In this document: positions 1 through 5,133 of the stretch, piece by piece
Numbering within the stretch: position 1 is the stretch's first letter
Layout: each line of letters opens with the position of its first letter
NCBI GenBank assembly: GCA_002319925.1
Contig: DCFP01000190.1
Coordinates: 3,727 to 12,182 of the forward strand
Source: Holophagaceae bacterium UBA1801
GTDB lineage: Bacteria > Acidobacteriota > Holophagae > Holophagales > Holophagaceae
Direction of reading: 5' to 3'
Length of the DNA: 8,456 bases
Made by a program: the position numbers and the translations under genes
Notes under the pieces: generated by a model
Database searches by the model: none
Seen by the model: only the letters and a program-made list of their open reading frames with translations
What the model was told of the DNA's origin: nothing

Positions 1-262
1 CCATCTCGTAGGTGCAGACGTTCTGGTGGTTCAGGAGGTAGACGATCTCCTTCTTCGTCTTGAACTCCATGAGGGCTGTGCCGTCGTATTCTCCCAGTTC
101 GGAGAGCGTGGGCCGCATGTGGCGCAGCACTTCGCCGTCGTGGGTCTCCGTATAGAGCCCCGCTGGACAGCGGCAGAAGAGCTTCTCCTTGGTGAAGAGC
201 TGCTGGTGGACCTCCAGACCGGAGATCAGGCCCACCGCCTGATAGTCCAGCTTCTCGAGCAT
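1..262 (-). CDS. gatE: Glu-tRNA(Gln) amidotransferase subunit E (GatE-like), N-terminal part only
   Basis: The minus strand reads from an ATG at 262 through 87 codons to the window edge, so only the N-terminus is present. It contains GLEVHQQL (residues about 15-22), KEKLFCRCP, and RPTLSELGEYDGTAL. This is the N-terminal pattern of GatE, the kinase/transamidation subunit of the GatDE enzyme; bacterial GatB normally begins with a V-I-G-L-E-V-H-V-E-L-type block and lacks the RPT-x-SELG segment. GatE, with the asparaginase-like GatD, turns misacylated Glu-tRNA(Gln) into Gln-tRNA(Gln) in the cytoplasm. A GGGGG run lies 5 nt upstream of the ATG and can serve as ribosome binding site. A tRNA-Gln gene lies directly upstream on the same strand, which supports the assignment. 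GatDE is best known from archaea, so a GatB-family variant remains the main alternative. Confidence 0.75.
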   Translation of the reverse strand, partial: MLEKLDYQAVGLISGLEVHQQLFTKEKLFCRCPAGLYTETHDGEVLRHMRPTLSELGEYDGTALMEFKTKKEIVYLLNHQNVCTYEM

Positions 263-295
263 GCCGACCCCCTTTGTGTTCACTGGCTAACGCAA

Positions 296-325
296 AAGAA
301 GGCCCTGGAACTTCCGGGCCTTCTT
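296..325 (-). terminator. Intrinsic terminator-like hairpin after tRNA-Gln and before gatE
   Basis: A perfect 10-bp inverted repeat (arms 296-305 and 316-325, 10-nt loop) starts 2 nt beyond the tRNA CCA end. Read on the minus strand the stem ends in CTTCTTTTG, which gives a short U-tract, so it looks like a Rho-independent terminator of the tRNA transcript. Only 33 nt separate it from the gatE start codon, too little for a full separate promoter. gatE is therefore probably reached by readthrough, by an upstream promoter that overlaps the tRNA, or by processing at this hairpin. Confidence 0.7.
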
Positions 326-327
326 GA

Positions 328-402
328 TGGTTGGGGAGGAAGGATTTGAACCCTCACCTGACGGAACCAGAATCCGTTGTCCTACCGTTAGACCACTCCC
401 CA
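328..402 (-). tRNA. trnQ: tRNA-Gln (anticodon CUG), CCA encoded
   Basis: The minus strand folds into a complete cloverleaf. The acceptor TGGGGAG pairs with CTCCCCA, the D arm is GTC/GAC with a GG-containing loop, the anticodon stem ACGGA pairs with TCCGT, the variable loop has 5 nt, and the T arm GAGGG/CCTTC carries the loop TTCAAAT. The discriminator is A and CCA is encoded at 330-328. The 7-nt anticodon loop TTCTGGT places anticodon CUG at 370-368, which reads CAG (Gln). The first pair is U1-A72, the usual bacterial tRNA-Gln arrangement and a known identity element for indirect Gln-tRNA formation by amidotransferases. The gene reads in the same direction as the GatE-like gene just downstream. 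Confidence 0.97.
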
Positions 403-477
403 AACGGTGCAATGCCTGAAAGAACCTGCATTTCGAATAACGACAAGCGAAGGATAGCGGAAGATCTGGGGCCTGGA

Positions 478-508
478 TGATATATCAAAGCAAAAGTTGA
501 TATATCAA
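478..508. promoter_or_regulatory. Two identical palindromes, candidate operator of the GntR-family regulator
   Basis: The 10-bp perfect palindrome TGATATATCA occurs at 478-487 and again at 498-507, where it extends to the 12-bp TTGATATATCAA at 497-508. The two centres are exactly 20 bp apart, about two helical turns, so two dimers would bind the same DNA face. The pair lies 44 bp upstream of the first possible GntR start and about 75 bp upstream of the divergent tRNA-Gln gene. FCD-type GntR regulators commonly bind short AT-centred palindromes near their own gene, so autoregulation is the simplest reading. I see no convincing -35/-10 pair for either gene in 403-551, and nothing else in that gap. 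Confidence 0.5.
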
Positions 509-551
509 CACCAGCGCCTGGGACTGACCCGGAATCGATCCAGAAACGCCC

Positions 552-1304
552 ATGGCAGTGAAGATTCTTGCGGAGAATCAGGAGCATCGCTGTAATGGAT
601 CCCAGATGGAACTCCGGAAGCTTCCCCCGCACGCGCCCCTGACCCGCTCTCTTCGGGAAGAAGTGTACGACCACCTGCGGAACGAGATGAACCGCGGTGG
701 TCTGCAGCCGGGCTCCTTCCTCGATTTGAACCAGCTTGCCAAGCAGCTCGGCGTGAGCCGCACACCGCTTCGGGAAGCCTTACTGCACCTGGAGACCCAG
801 GGATTCGTGACCGTGCTGCCCCGGCGCGGTTTCAGACTCAATCCCCTGACCCTGGATGACATCCGCCACTACTTTGAGATCATCGGTGCCCTGGAAGCCG
901 CCACGATGAAGAGCGTCGGCCACGGGCTCGGCCCATCGGACCTCGCACTCATGAAGCAATTGAACGCCTCCATGGCCGAGGCCGTCGCCTCAAACGACTT
1001 CAACCTCTACTACGAACTGAACCTGGCCTTCCACGAAGTCTATCTGGGGAAAAGCGACAACGCCGACCTGCTGGGCCTCATCCGCTCGCTGAAGCAGCGG
1101 CTCTACGACTGGCCCCGCCGCGAGGGTTTCGTGAAGGCCTGGGAAGAAGACTCCATCCAGAACGAGCACGAGTCCCTGATCCAACTGCTGGAGCGCGGAG
1201 CCATCGACGAGGCCGCCGCCTACCTGCAGAACGTGCACTGGTCCTTCAAGCTGCAGGAGCCGTACATCCACGCCTACTTCTTCGCGAGCCAGGGAAAGAA
1301 GTAG
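552..1304 (+). CDS. GntR-family transcriptional regulator, FCD (FadR-type) subfamily
   Basis: This 250-residue protein has the FadR-type layout: a winged helix-turn-helix (about residues 30-97, with LAKQLGVSRTPLREAL and the wing LPRRGFRL) followed by an all-helical FCD effector domain (about 105-240). The FCD metal-site pattern is visible: N157-x-x-F-H161, N-E-H206, and V-H229. The first position is Asn rather than the common Asp. Such proteins are cytoplasmic repressors or activators that respond to small carboxylates, sugar acids or fatty acyl-CoA; the ligand cannot be told here. The start is uncertain: ATG 552 gives an N-terminal tail unlike the family, while ATG 606 gives a more usual MELRKLP start, and neither has a clear Shine-Dalgarno sequence. 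No target operon lies on the same strand next to it, so it may act mainly elsewhere. Confidence 0.9.
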   Translation: MAVKILAENQEHRCNGSQMELRKLPPHAPLTRSLREEVYDHLRNEMNRGGLQPGSFLDLNQLAKQLGVSRTPLREALLHLETQGFVTVLPRRGFRLNPLTLDDIRHYFEIIGALEAATMKSVGHGLGPSDLALMKQLNASMAEAVASNDFNLYYELNLAFHEVYLGKSDNADLLGLIRSLKQRLYDWPRREGFVKAWEEDSIQNEHESLIQLLERGAIDEAAAYLQNVHWSFKLQEPYIHAYFFASQGKK

Positions 1305-1360
1305 GGGTCAGGGAGTAGGGAGTAGGGGGCAGGGGGCAGGGGGCAGGGGGCAGGGGGCAG
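1305..1360 (+). repeat. Heptamer tandem array (GGAGTAG/GGGGCAG), G-rich
   Basis: Directly after the GntR stop codon the sequence runs in 7-bp units: one GGGTCAG, two GGAGTAG, then five GGGGCAG copies. A ninth, degenerate unit (GAAGTAA) follows. The region contains five runs of five G (1325-1357), each separated by CA, so the plus strand could form a G-quadruplex. There is no spacer structure and no coding sense. Confidence 0.85.
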
Positions 1361-1371
1361 GAAGTAAAGAC

Positions 1372-1388
1372 GCGGCCCAACGGGCCGC
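1372..1388 (-). terminator. GC-rich hairpin, probable terminator for pepD
   Basis: GCGGCCC and GGGCCGC pair over 7 bp around a 3-nt loop. The hairpin lies about 40 nt after the pepD stop codon. On the minus strand it is followed by GTCTTTACTT, a poor U-tract; on the plus strand no T-run follows. It may end transcription from the pepD side, or from both sides with help from the flanking arrays. The call rests on the stem and the convergent setting only. Confidence 0.45.
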
Positions 1389-1393
1389 ATCCT

Positions 1394-1421
1394 CAACTGA
1401 CCACTGACCACCGACCACTGA
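1394..1421 (-). repeat. Heptamer tandem array (CCACTGA), four units
   Basis: Four 7-bp units follow one another: CAACTGA, CCACTGA, CCACCGA and CCACTGA. Read on the minus strand they are GGTCAGT-type units that begin 2 nt after the pepD stop codon. The outer end, CTGACCCC (1418-1425), is the reverse complement of GGGGTCAG at 1304-1311, where the opposite array starts. Confidence 0.75.
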
Positions 1422-1427
1422 CCCCTT

Positions 1428-2927
1428 CTAAATCGCTTCCAGCACCTTCACCAGCAGCTTCCAGAAGTTGGCCACGGATGAGACGCTCACACGTTCGTTC
1501 GGGGAATGGACTTCCCAAAGATCCGGCCCGAAGGAAACCATCTCCATGCCCGGATATTTGGCGCCGATGAGGCCGCATTCCACGCCGGCGTGCATGGCGC
1601 AAATCTGCATGGATTTACCGAAAAGTTCCTGATGGACCTGTTCCATGAGCTGGACCAGGGAGGAGGCGGGCTCGGGTTTCCAGCCAGGGTAGGAATTGAT
1701 CTGCTCGCTGTGGTACCCGGCCAGGGAACTCACCGCGGCGATGCGCTCGGCCAGGGCGATCTTGGACTCGTTCATGGAGCTTCGGGTGAGCATGGTGATC
1801 TCGATGGATTTCGCCTTGGTATCCACCACACCCAGATTCGTCGAGGTCTGCGTGAGGCCCGGAATATCGGGGCTCATGGCCTCGACACCATTGGGCAGCG
1901 CGAGAAGTAGACCGATGAGGCTGGCAGCTTCCTTCGCGGGAATCACACGGTCACCGGTGGAAGGTTCGAGGCTGAAGGAAAGTTCGGGTTCGATGGAGCC
2001 GAAGGCTGCCCGCCAGTGAGCCTGCAGTTGGGCCAAGTCGCGGTTGAATTCGGGCTCGCTGGCCGCGTTCAAGAAGAAGATCGCGGAAGCCTCGCGGGGA
2101 ATGGCGTTCCGCATGTTCCCGCCCTTGACGATCGATAGTTCCATGCCATGGCGGTTCATCAGCGCGTATACCACCTGGGCCAGGAGGCGGATTGCGTTGC
2201 CTCGCCCCGTGTGGATTTCCATCCCCGAATGGCCACCCTTCAGACCGGAGATCTTCAGCCGGTAGGCCTTCTTGCCACTGGCGGGTTTCTCGAAGTTCAC
2301 GTCCCGCGAAACGATGGTATCGACGCCGCCCGCGCAGCCGATGGTGAGCACGCCTTCTTCCTCACTATCCAGATTGAGCAGGTACTTGGCCTTCAGCCAA
2401 TCAGCGGGCATGTTGTGGGCGCCGGTGAGTCCCGTTTCCTCGTCGAGGGTCACCAGTAATTCCAGGGGACCATGGGCAACGTCCTTGCTGGCGAGCAGGG
2501 CCAGCCCCGCGCAAACCCCGATGCCGTTGTCCGCGCCCAGGGTCGTGCCATCGGCGCGCAAGATGTCGCCTTCGTGCACCAGCTTCAGAGGGTCATTCTG
2601 GAAATTATGTGGGGTGCCTTCGTTCTTCTCGCAAACCATGTCCACATGGGCCTGGATGGCGGTGACGGGGTGATCCTCGCGGCCCGTCGTGGCTTTCTTG
2701 CGGATCAGCACGTTGCCGATGGCATCGCGCTCCACCTGGCATCCCAGCCGCCGGCCCTGTTCGGCAACCCAATCCGCCGCCGCCATCTCCTCCTTGGACT
2801 TCCTCGGGATCTTCGAGAGTTCCAGGAAGTAGGACCAGAGGGCGCGGGTTTCAGGATCTTGAAGAAGCTTTTCCACATCTGCCTCGAAAGGAATGGTGCG
2901 AACACCGGGAACCGCTGGAACGCTCAC
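1428..2927 (-). CDS. pepD: Aminoacyl-histidine dipeptidase (PepD, Xaa-His dipeptidase), M20 family
   Basis: The 499-residue product matches PepD in length and motif order. Visible are IQAHVDMV (metal ligand H94, catalytic D96), GADNGIG (bridging D133), the catalytic pair in LDEETG (E163, E164), LNLDSEEEG (D187), the dimerisation-domain loop GLKGGHSGMEIH, and HAGVECGLIG (H446). All dinuclear-zinc ligands expected for the M20C clan appear present, so the enzyme should be active. It is a cytoplasmic hydrolase that splits dipeptides, classically those with C-terminal histidine such as carnosine, and salvages amino acids. The start codon is GTG at 2927; an in-frame TAG lies 24 nt upstream and the next Met is inside the catalytic domain, so GTG is the best choice although its ribosome binding site is weak. 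It converges on the GntR-family gene and seems to be transcribed alone. Confidence 0.95.
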   Translation of the reverse strand: MSVPAVPGVRTIPFEADVEKLLQDPETRALWSYFLELSKIPRKSKEEMAAADWVAEQGRRLGCQVERDAIGNVLIRKKATTGREDHPVTAIQAHVDMVCEKNEGTPHNFQNDPLKLVHEGDILRADGTTLGADNGIGVCAGLALLASKDVAHGPLELLVTLDEETGLTGAHNMPADWLKAKYLLNLDSEEEGVLTIGCAGGVDTIVSRDVNFEKPASGKKAYRLKISGLKGGHSGMEIHTGRGNAIRLLAQVVYALMNRHGMELSIVKGGNMRNAIPREASAIFFLNAASEPEFNRDLAQLQAHWRAAFGSIEPELSFSLEPSTGDRVIPAKEAASLIGLLLALPNGVEAMSPDIPGLTQTSTNLGVVDTKAKSIEITMLTRSSMNESKIALAERIAAVSSLAGYHSEQINSYPGWKPEPASSLVQLMEQVHQELFGKSMQICAMHAGVECGLIGAKYPGMEMVSFGPDLWEVHSPNERVSVSSVANFWKLLVKVLEAI

Positions 2928-2959
2928 AGCGAGCGGTCTTTCTATTGGAGGCTACCAAA

Positions 2960-3091
2960 ATAGGAAAGTTTGGAATCATCAGAAATAAACAACCCGTGGA
3001 TCTCCGTGACGAATTTCTTAAAGAGTTGAAACTCGGCGTCGATCAGTTAGGTATTGAGGTCTTTTGGGACCCTTGGATTCATTGCGGTTAA
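2960..3091 (+). pseudogene. Possible 43-codon small ORF with an ATA in start position, or a gene remnant
   Basis: A GGAGG at 2947-2951 is followed, after 8 nt, by ATA at 2960 and then an open frame to TAA at 3091. The reading looks protein-like rather than random: after a basic start (GKFGIIRNKQ) comes an amphipathic helix-like stretch (DLRDEFLKELKLGVDQLG) and a hydrophobic, Trp-rich end (EVFWDPWI). An ATG in place of ATA would make a textbook gene start, so this could be a gene inactivated by one base change, a rare AUA start, or the tail of an older gene. I do not recognise a family. The frame overlaps the proposed sigma-28 promoter, so the two readings compete, and a chance open frame of this length in AT-rich DNA is quite possible. 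Confidence 0.25.
3019..3045 (+). promoter_or_regulatory. Sigma-28 (FliA)-like promoter for the chemotaxis operon
   Basis: TAAAGAGT (3019-3026), an 11-nt spacer and GTCGATCA (3038-3045) match the enterobacterial FliA consensus TAAAGTTT-N11-GCCGATAA at 6 of 8 positions in each half with the exact spacing. It points toward the chemotaxis genes and lies about 190 nt before the first start codon. Flagellar sigma factors often drive chemotaxis genes, which fits. The long leader and two mismatches per box leave this uncertain. Confidence 0.4.
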
Positions 3092-3234
3092 ACCATAAAT
3101 TAATTGACCTTGCATGAGGCATTTGATTCCTGGTCATTTCCATATTTGACTGTTTTTTCCTAACCTTGCGATCTCCGACACATTTTCCATTTTTGTTGAT
3201 TAATACATTTTCCGGCTCGTCGGCTAGGTGCTGA

Positions 3235-4401
3235 ATGACGTTCCCCCGCTACCTCACCCTTCGCGCCTACACCAGCATCCTTTGGCTGGTGGCCTTGTGG
3301 GCGGCCTTCCACTTCTCCTGGAAGGGCATGGTCTTTGGCGCGGCCGGCGCGGGAGTGAACCTGATCCTGCTTCGTTTCCTCCTCCACCAACCGGGGCTTG
3401 GGCCCGGCCTTGAGGTTGAAGCGCAATCCGAGCCCGAGGTTCCAGCGGTCGTTCCTGAGCCCGCGGCACCCAACGGAACGGGCCACATCACCCAGGCCGT
3501 GCTCCCGCTCTGGGCCCGGCAGACCTCCAATGCCTGCAGCCAGACCGAGGAAGCCATCACGAACCTCACCGCCCGTTTCGCGGGGATGCAGCGGGAACTG
3601 CGGCAGGCCGTGGGGCTTTCCGGCATGGAAGCTACGGAGATGATCCGCAAGGTGATCAAGGAAGGGGAAGCCTCTCTGACGACCATCGTGGAATCCCTGG
3701 AAGCCGCCCAGGAAGCCAGGGGCTCCTTCCTCTCCAAGCTCGAGGCCCTTTCGGGTTTCACATCGGAACTGACCCGCATGTCAGAAGATGTGGGCGCCAT
3801 CGCTTCCCAGACGAACCTGCTGGCTTTGAACGCGGCCATCGAGGCCGCCCATGCACGGGAACTGGGCAAAGGGTTCGCGGTGGTGGCCTCGGAAGTCCGC
3901 AAGCTGTCGGACCGCTCCGGGTCCACTGGCGAGCAAATCACCGAGCGCATCGAGAACGTCGCCAAGATCCTCGAAGACACCATGCGCGAATCGCGGGAAT
4001 ACGCGGACCGCGAAGCGGCCATCATCCAGAGCGCGGGCTTCACCATCCAGAGCGTGATCTGGAGTTTCCAGGACGCGGTGGATTCCCTGAGCGCTTCCTC
4101 CAGCCGCATGGAGAACGTCAACACCCGCGTGCAGACCGAGATCTCGGAAACCCTGGTCCATCTCCAGTTCCAGGACCGCGTGACCCAGATCCTCCAGAAC
4201 GTCATCCAGGACATGGAGAAACTCTCGGCGTGGCTTCGCAATCCATCGGTCGAGTTCGATGTGGACCGTTGGCTGAAGGAACTGGAAATGACCTATACCA
4301 CCCGCGAACAGCACGCCATCCATCACGGCGAGACAGCGGAAAATGACGCGCCCGCAAACGGGGCGTCCGAATCCGGCTCCTCCGACATCACCTTCTTCTG
4401 A
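3235..4401 (+). CDS. Methyl-accepting chemotaxis protein with membrane hairpin and no periplasmic sensor
   Basis: The 388-residue product has two N-terminal membrane segments (about residues 14-28 and 31-50) joined by only a few residues, so there is no periplasmic ligand domain and no visible HAMP. After a Pro/Glu-rich linker (51-80) comes a long coiled-coil signalling domain with the hairpin tip at about 187-221, [15 protein letters not shown] followed by [18 protein letters not shown]. The tip binds CheA and CheW in this family. One tip position is unusual: H-A-R-E-L-G instead of the common R-A-G-E-x-G. The C-terminal helix contains [11 protein letters not shown] (310-320), with D314 and Q318 spaced as in the CheZ active-site motif. 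A hydrophilic linker follows, ending in SSDITFF. An AGGTG lies a few nt before the ATG. It heads the operon, 8 bp before cheY. Its input may be membrane state or an intracellular cue. Confidence 0.9.
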   Translation: MTFPRYLTLRAYTSILWLVALWAAFHFSWKGMVFGAAGAGVNLILLRFLLHQPGLGPGLEVEAQSEPEVPAVVPEPAAPNGTGHITQAVLPLWARQTSNACSQTEEAITNLTARFAGMQRELRQAVGLSGMEATEMIRKVIKEGEASLTTIVESLEAAQEARGSFLSKLEALSGFTSELTRMSEDVGAIASQTNLLALNAAIEAAHARELGKGFAVVASEVRKLSDRSGSTGEQITERIENVAKILEDTMRESREYADREAAIIQSAGFTIQSVIWSFQDAVDSLSASSSRMENVNTRVQTEISETLVHLQFQDRVTQILQNVIQDMEKLSAWLRNPSVEFDVDRWLKELEMTYTTREQHAIHHGETAENDAPANGASESGSSDITFF

Positions 4402-4409
4402 GTGCAGCC

Positions 4410-4778
4410 ATGGCCAAGACGATCATGATCATCGACGACTCCGCGAGCCTGAGGCAGGTGGTGGCCATCACCCTCCACGAAGCGGGCTACGAGGTCCAGG
4501 AGGCCATCGATGGCCGGGATGCCATAGCGAAGCTCCAAGGCCAGAAGGTCCACCTGATGATCTGCGATGTGAACATGCCGAACATGGACGGGATCACGTT
4601 CCTGAAGACCGTTCGCACGCTGCCCAACTACAAGTTCACGCCCATCATCATGCTCACCACAGAGGCCGGTGAGGAGAAGAAGAAGGAGGGCCAGGCGGCG
4701 GGGGCCCGCGCCTGGGTGGTGAAGCCCTTCAAACCCGATCAGCTCCTGGTGGCCGTTTCGAAGCTGGTGCTGCCCTGA
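4410..4778 (+). CDS. cheY: CheY-like single-domain response regulator
   Basis: This 122-residue protein is a bare receiver domain with all key residues: acidic pair D9-D10, phospho-acceptor D53 in CDVNMPNMDG, the switch residue T83 in MLTTEAG, W102 in the place of the usual aromatic switch residue, and K105 in KPF. It has no output domain, so it should work by protein contact, as CheY does with the flagellar motor switch, after phosphorylation by the CheA encoded two genes downstream. It starts 8 bp after the MCP stop codon, and its ribosome binding site is weak (GAGTG), which suggests translational coupling to the MCP. Being a second CheY or a phosphate sink is also possible, because motor binding cannot be read from sequence. 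Confidence 0.93.
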   Translation: MAKTIMIIDDSASLRQVVAITLHEAGYEVQEAIDGRDAIAKLQGQKVHLMICDVNMPNMDGITFLKTVRTLPNYKFTPIIMLTTEAGEEKKKEGQAAGARAWVVKPFKPDQLLVAVSKLVLP

Positions 4779-4796
4779 CGATTTCCCGGAGGAACT

Positions 4797-5123
4797 ATGT
4801 TCAACATCCAGGAAGCGAAACGCAATGGCCAAACGGTGCTGAAGCTCGCCGGCGAACTCACCATCTATTCAGCCTCCGAGGCCAAGACCGGTCTGGCGAA
4901 GTACTCCGATAAGAAATCGCCCCAGGAATTGGATCTCTCGGGTATCGAGGAGATCGATACCGCGGGCGTGCAAGTCCTGCTGTGGGCCAAGCGCGAGGCC
5001 GCCGGCCGCAAGCGCCCGATCACGCTGGTCAATCACAGCGCGGCCGTCATCGATGCCCTCGATCTGCTCAAGGTCACCAGCCTGTTCGGGGATCCCATCC
5101 TCATCGTTCCTTCCGGTAAATAA
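4797..5123 (+). CDS. STAS-domain protein (SpoIIAA/RsbV-like anti-sigma factor antagonist fold)
   Basis: The 108-residue product is one STAS domain: a beta-rich N-terminal half with LKLAGELTIYSASEAK, then ELDLSGIEEIDTAGVQVL (45-61). In SpoIIAA-type proteins the residue in the D-[ST]-[AS]-G turn is phosphorylated by a partner kinase; here it is D54-T55-A56-G57, so T55 is the likely site. A good GGAGG lies 4 nt before the ATG. The gene sits 18 bp after cheY and 10 bp before cheA, clearly in the operon. No RsbW-type kinase or PP2C phosphatase is in the window, so the classical partner-switch partners are missing locally. It might link chemotaxis to a sigma or phosphorelay circuit, or act as a scaffold; its real role is unknown to me. 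Confidence 0.88.
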   Translation: MFNIQEAKRNGQTVLKLAGELTIYSASEAKTGLAKYSDKKSPQELDLSGIEEIDTAGVQVLLWAKREAAGRKRPITLVNHSAAVIDALDLLKVTSLFGDPILIVPSGK

Positions 5124-5126
5124 GGA
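5122..5126 (+). promoter_or_regulatory. Ribosome binding site that fixes the cheA start at 5134
   Basis: AAGGA overlaps the stop codon of the STAS gene and lies 7 nt before ATG 5134. The protein from there begins MDLDKAKQTFIIEAQELL, the normal start of a CheA P1 domain. The open frame continues upstream to an ATG at 5053, but that would add residues without P1 character and overlap the STAS gene by 71 bp. Confidence 0.85.
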
Positions 5127-5133
5127 CGCGGCC

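Larger units (their letters stand above)
2928..3234. other. AT-richer intergenic region between divergent pepD and the chemotaxis operon
   Basis: This gap of about 307 bp separates pepD (minus) from the chemotaxis operon (plus) and must carry promoters for both. It is visibly richer in A and T than the genes around it. I find a sigma-28-like promoter (3019-3045), a short open frame with a good ribosome binding site (2960-3091), and a 9-bp direct repeat ACATTTTCC (3180-3188 and 3205-3213). TTGACC (3104) and TTGACT (3146) look like sigma-70 -35 boxes, but neither has a -10 box at the proper distance. No convincing promoter for pepD was found. Confidence 0.6.

Noticed and set aside
26..349. A 107-codon plus-strand frame at the left edge.
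   Set aside because: It is antisense to the GatE-like gene and runs into the tRNA and hairpin; its translation has no family character.
1305..1421. The repeat-rich gap considered as a small CRISPR array.
   Set aside because: The units are 7 bp, contiguous and without spacers, so these are simple tandem repeats.
3131..3151. A sigma-54 promoter at the TGGTCA...TTGAC stretch.
   Set aside because: The GG and GC elements are not both present at the needed spacing.
3104..3174. Sigma-70 promoters starting from TTGACC (3104) or TTGACT (3146).
   Set aside because: No acceptable -10 hexamer occurs 16 to 18 nt downstream of either box.
3267..4241. A 324-codon minus-strand open frame opposite the first MCP.
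   Set aside because: It is a Ser/Arg-rich mirror of the coiled coil, with no family features and no ribosome binding site.
5053..5133. An upstream ATG at 5053 as the start of cheA.
   Set aside because: It would overlap the STAS gene and add residues without P1 character; ATG 5134 has a good AAGGA and a typical CheA N-terminus.
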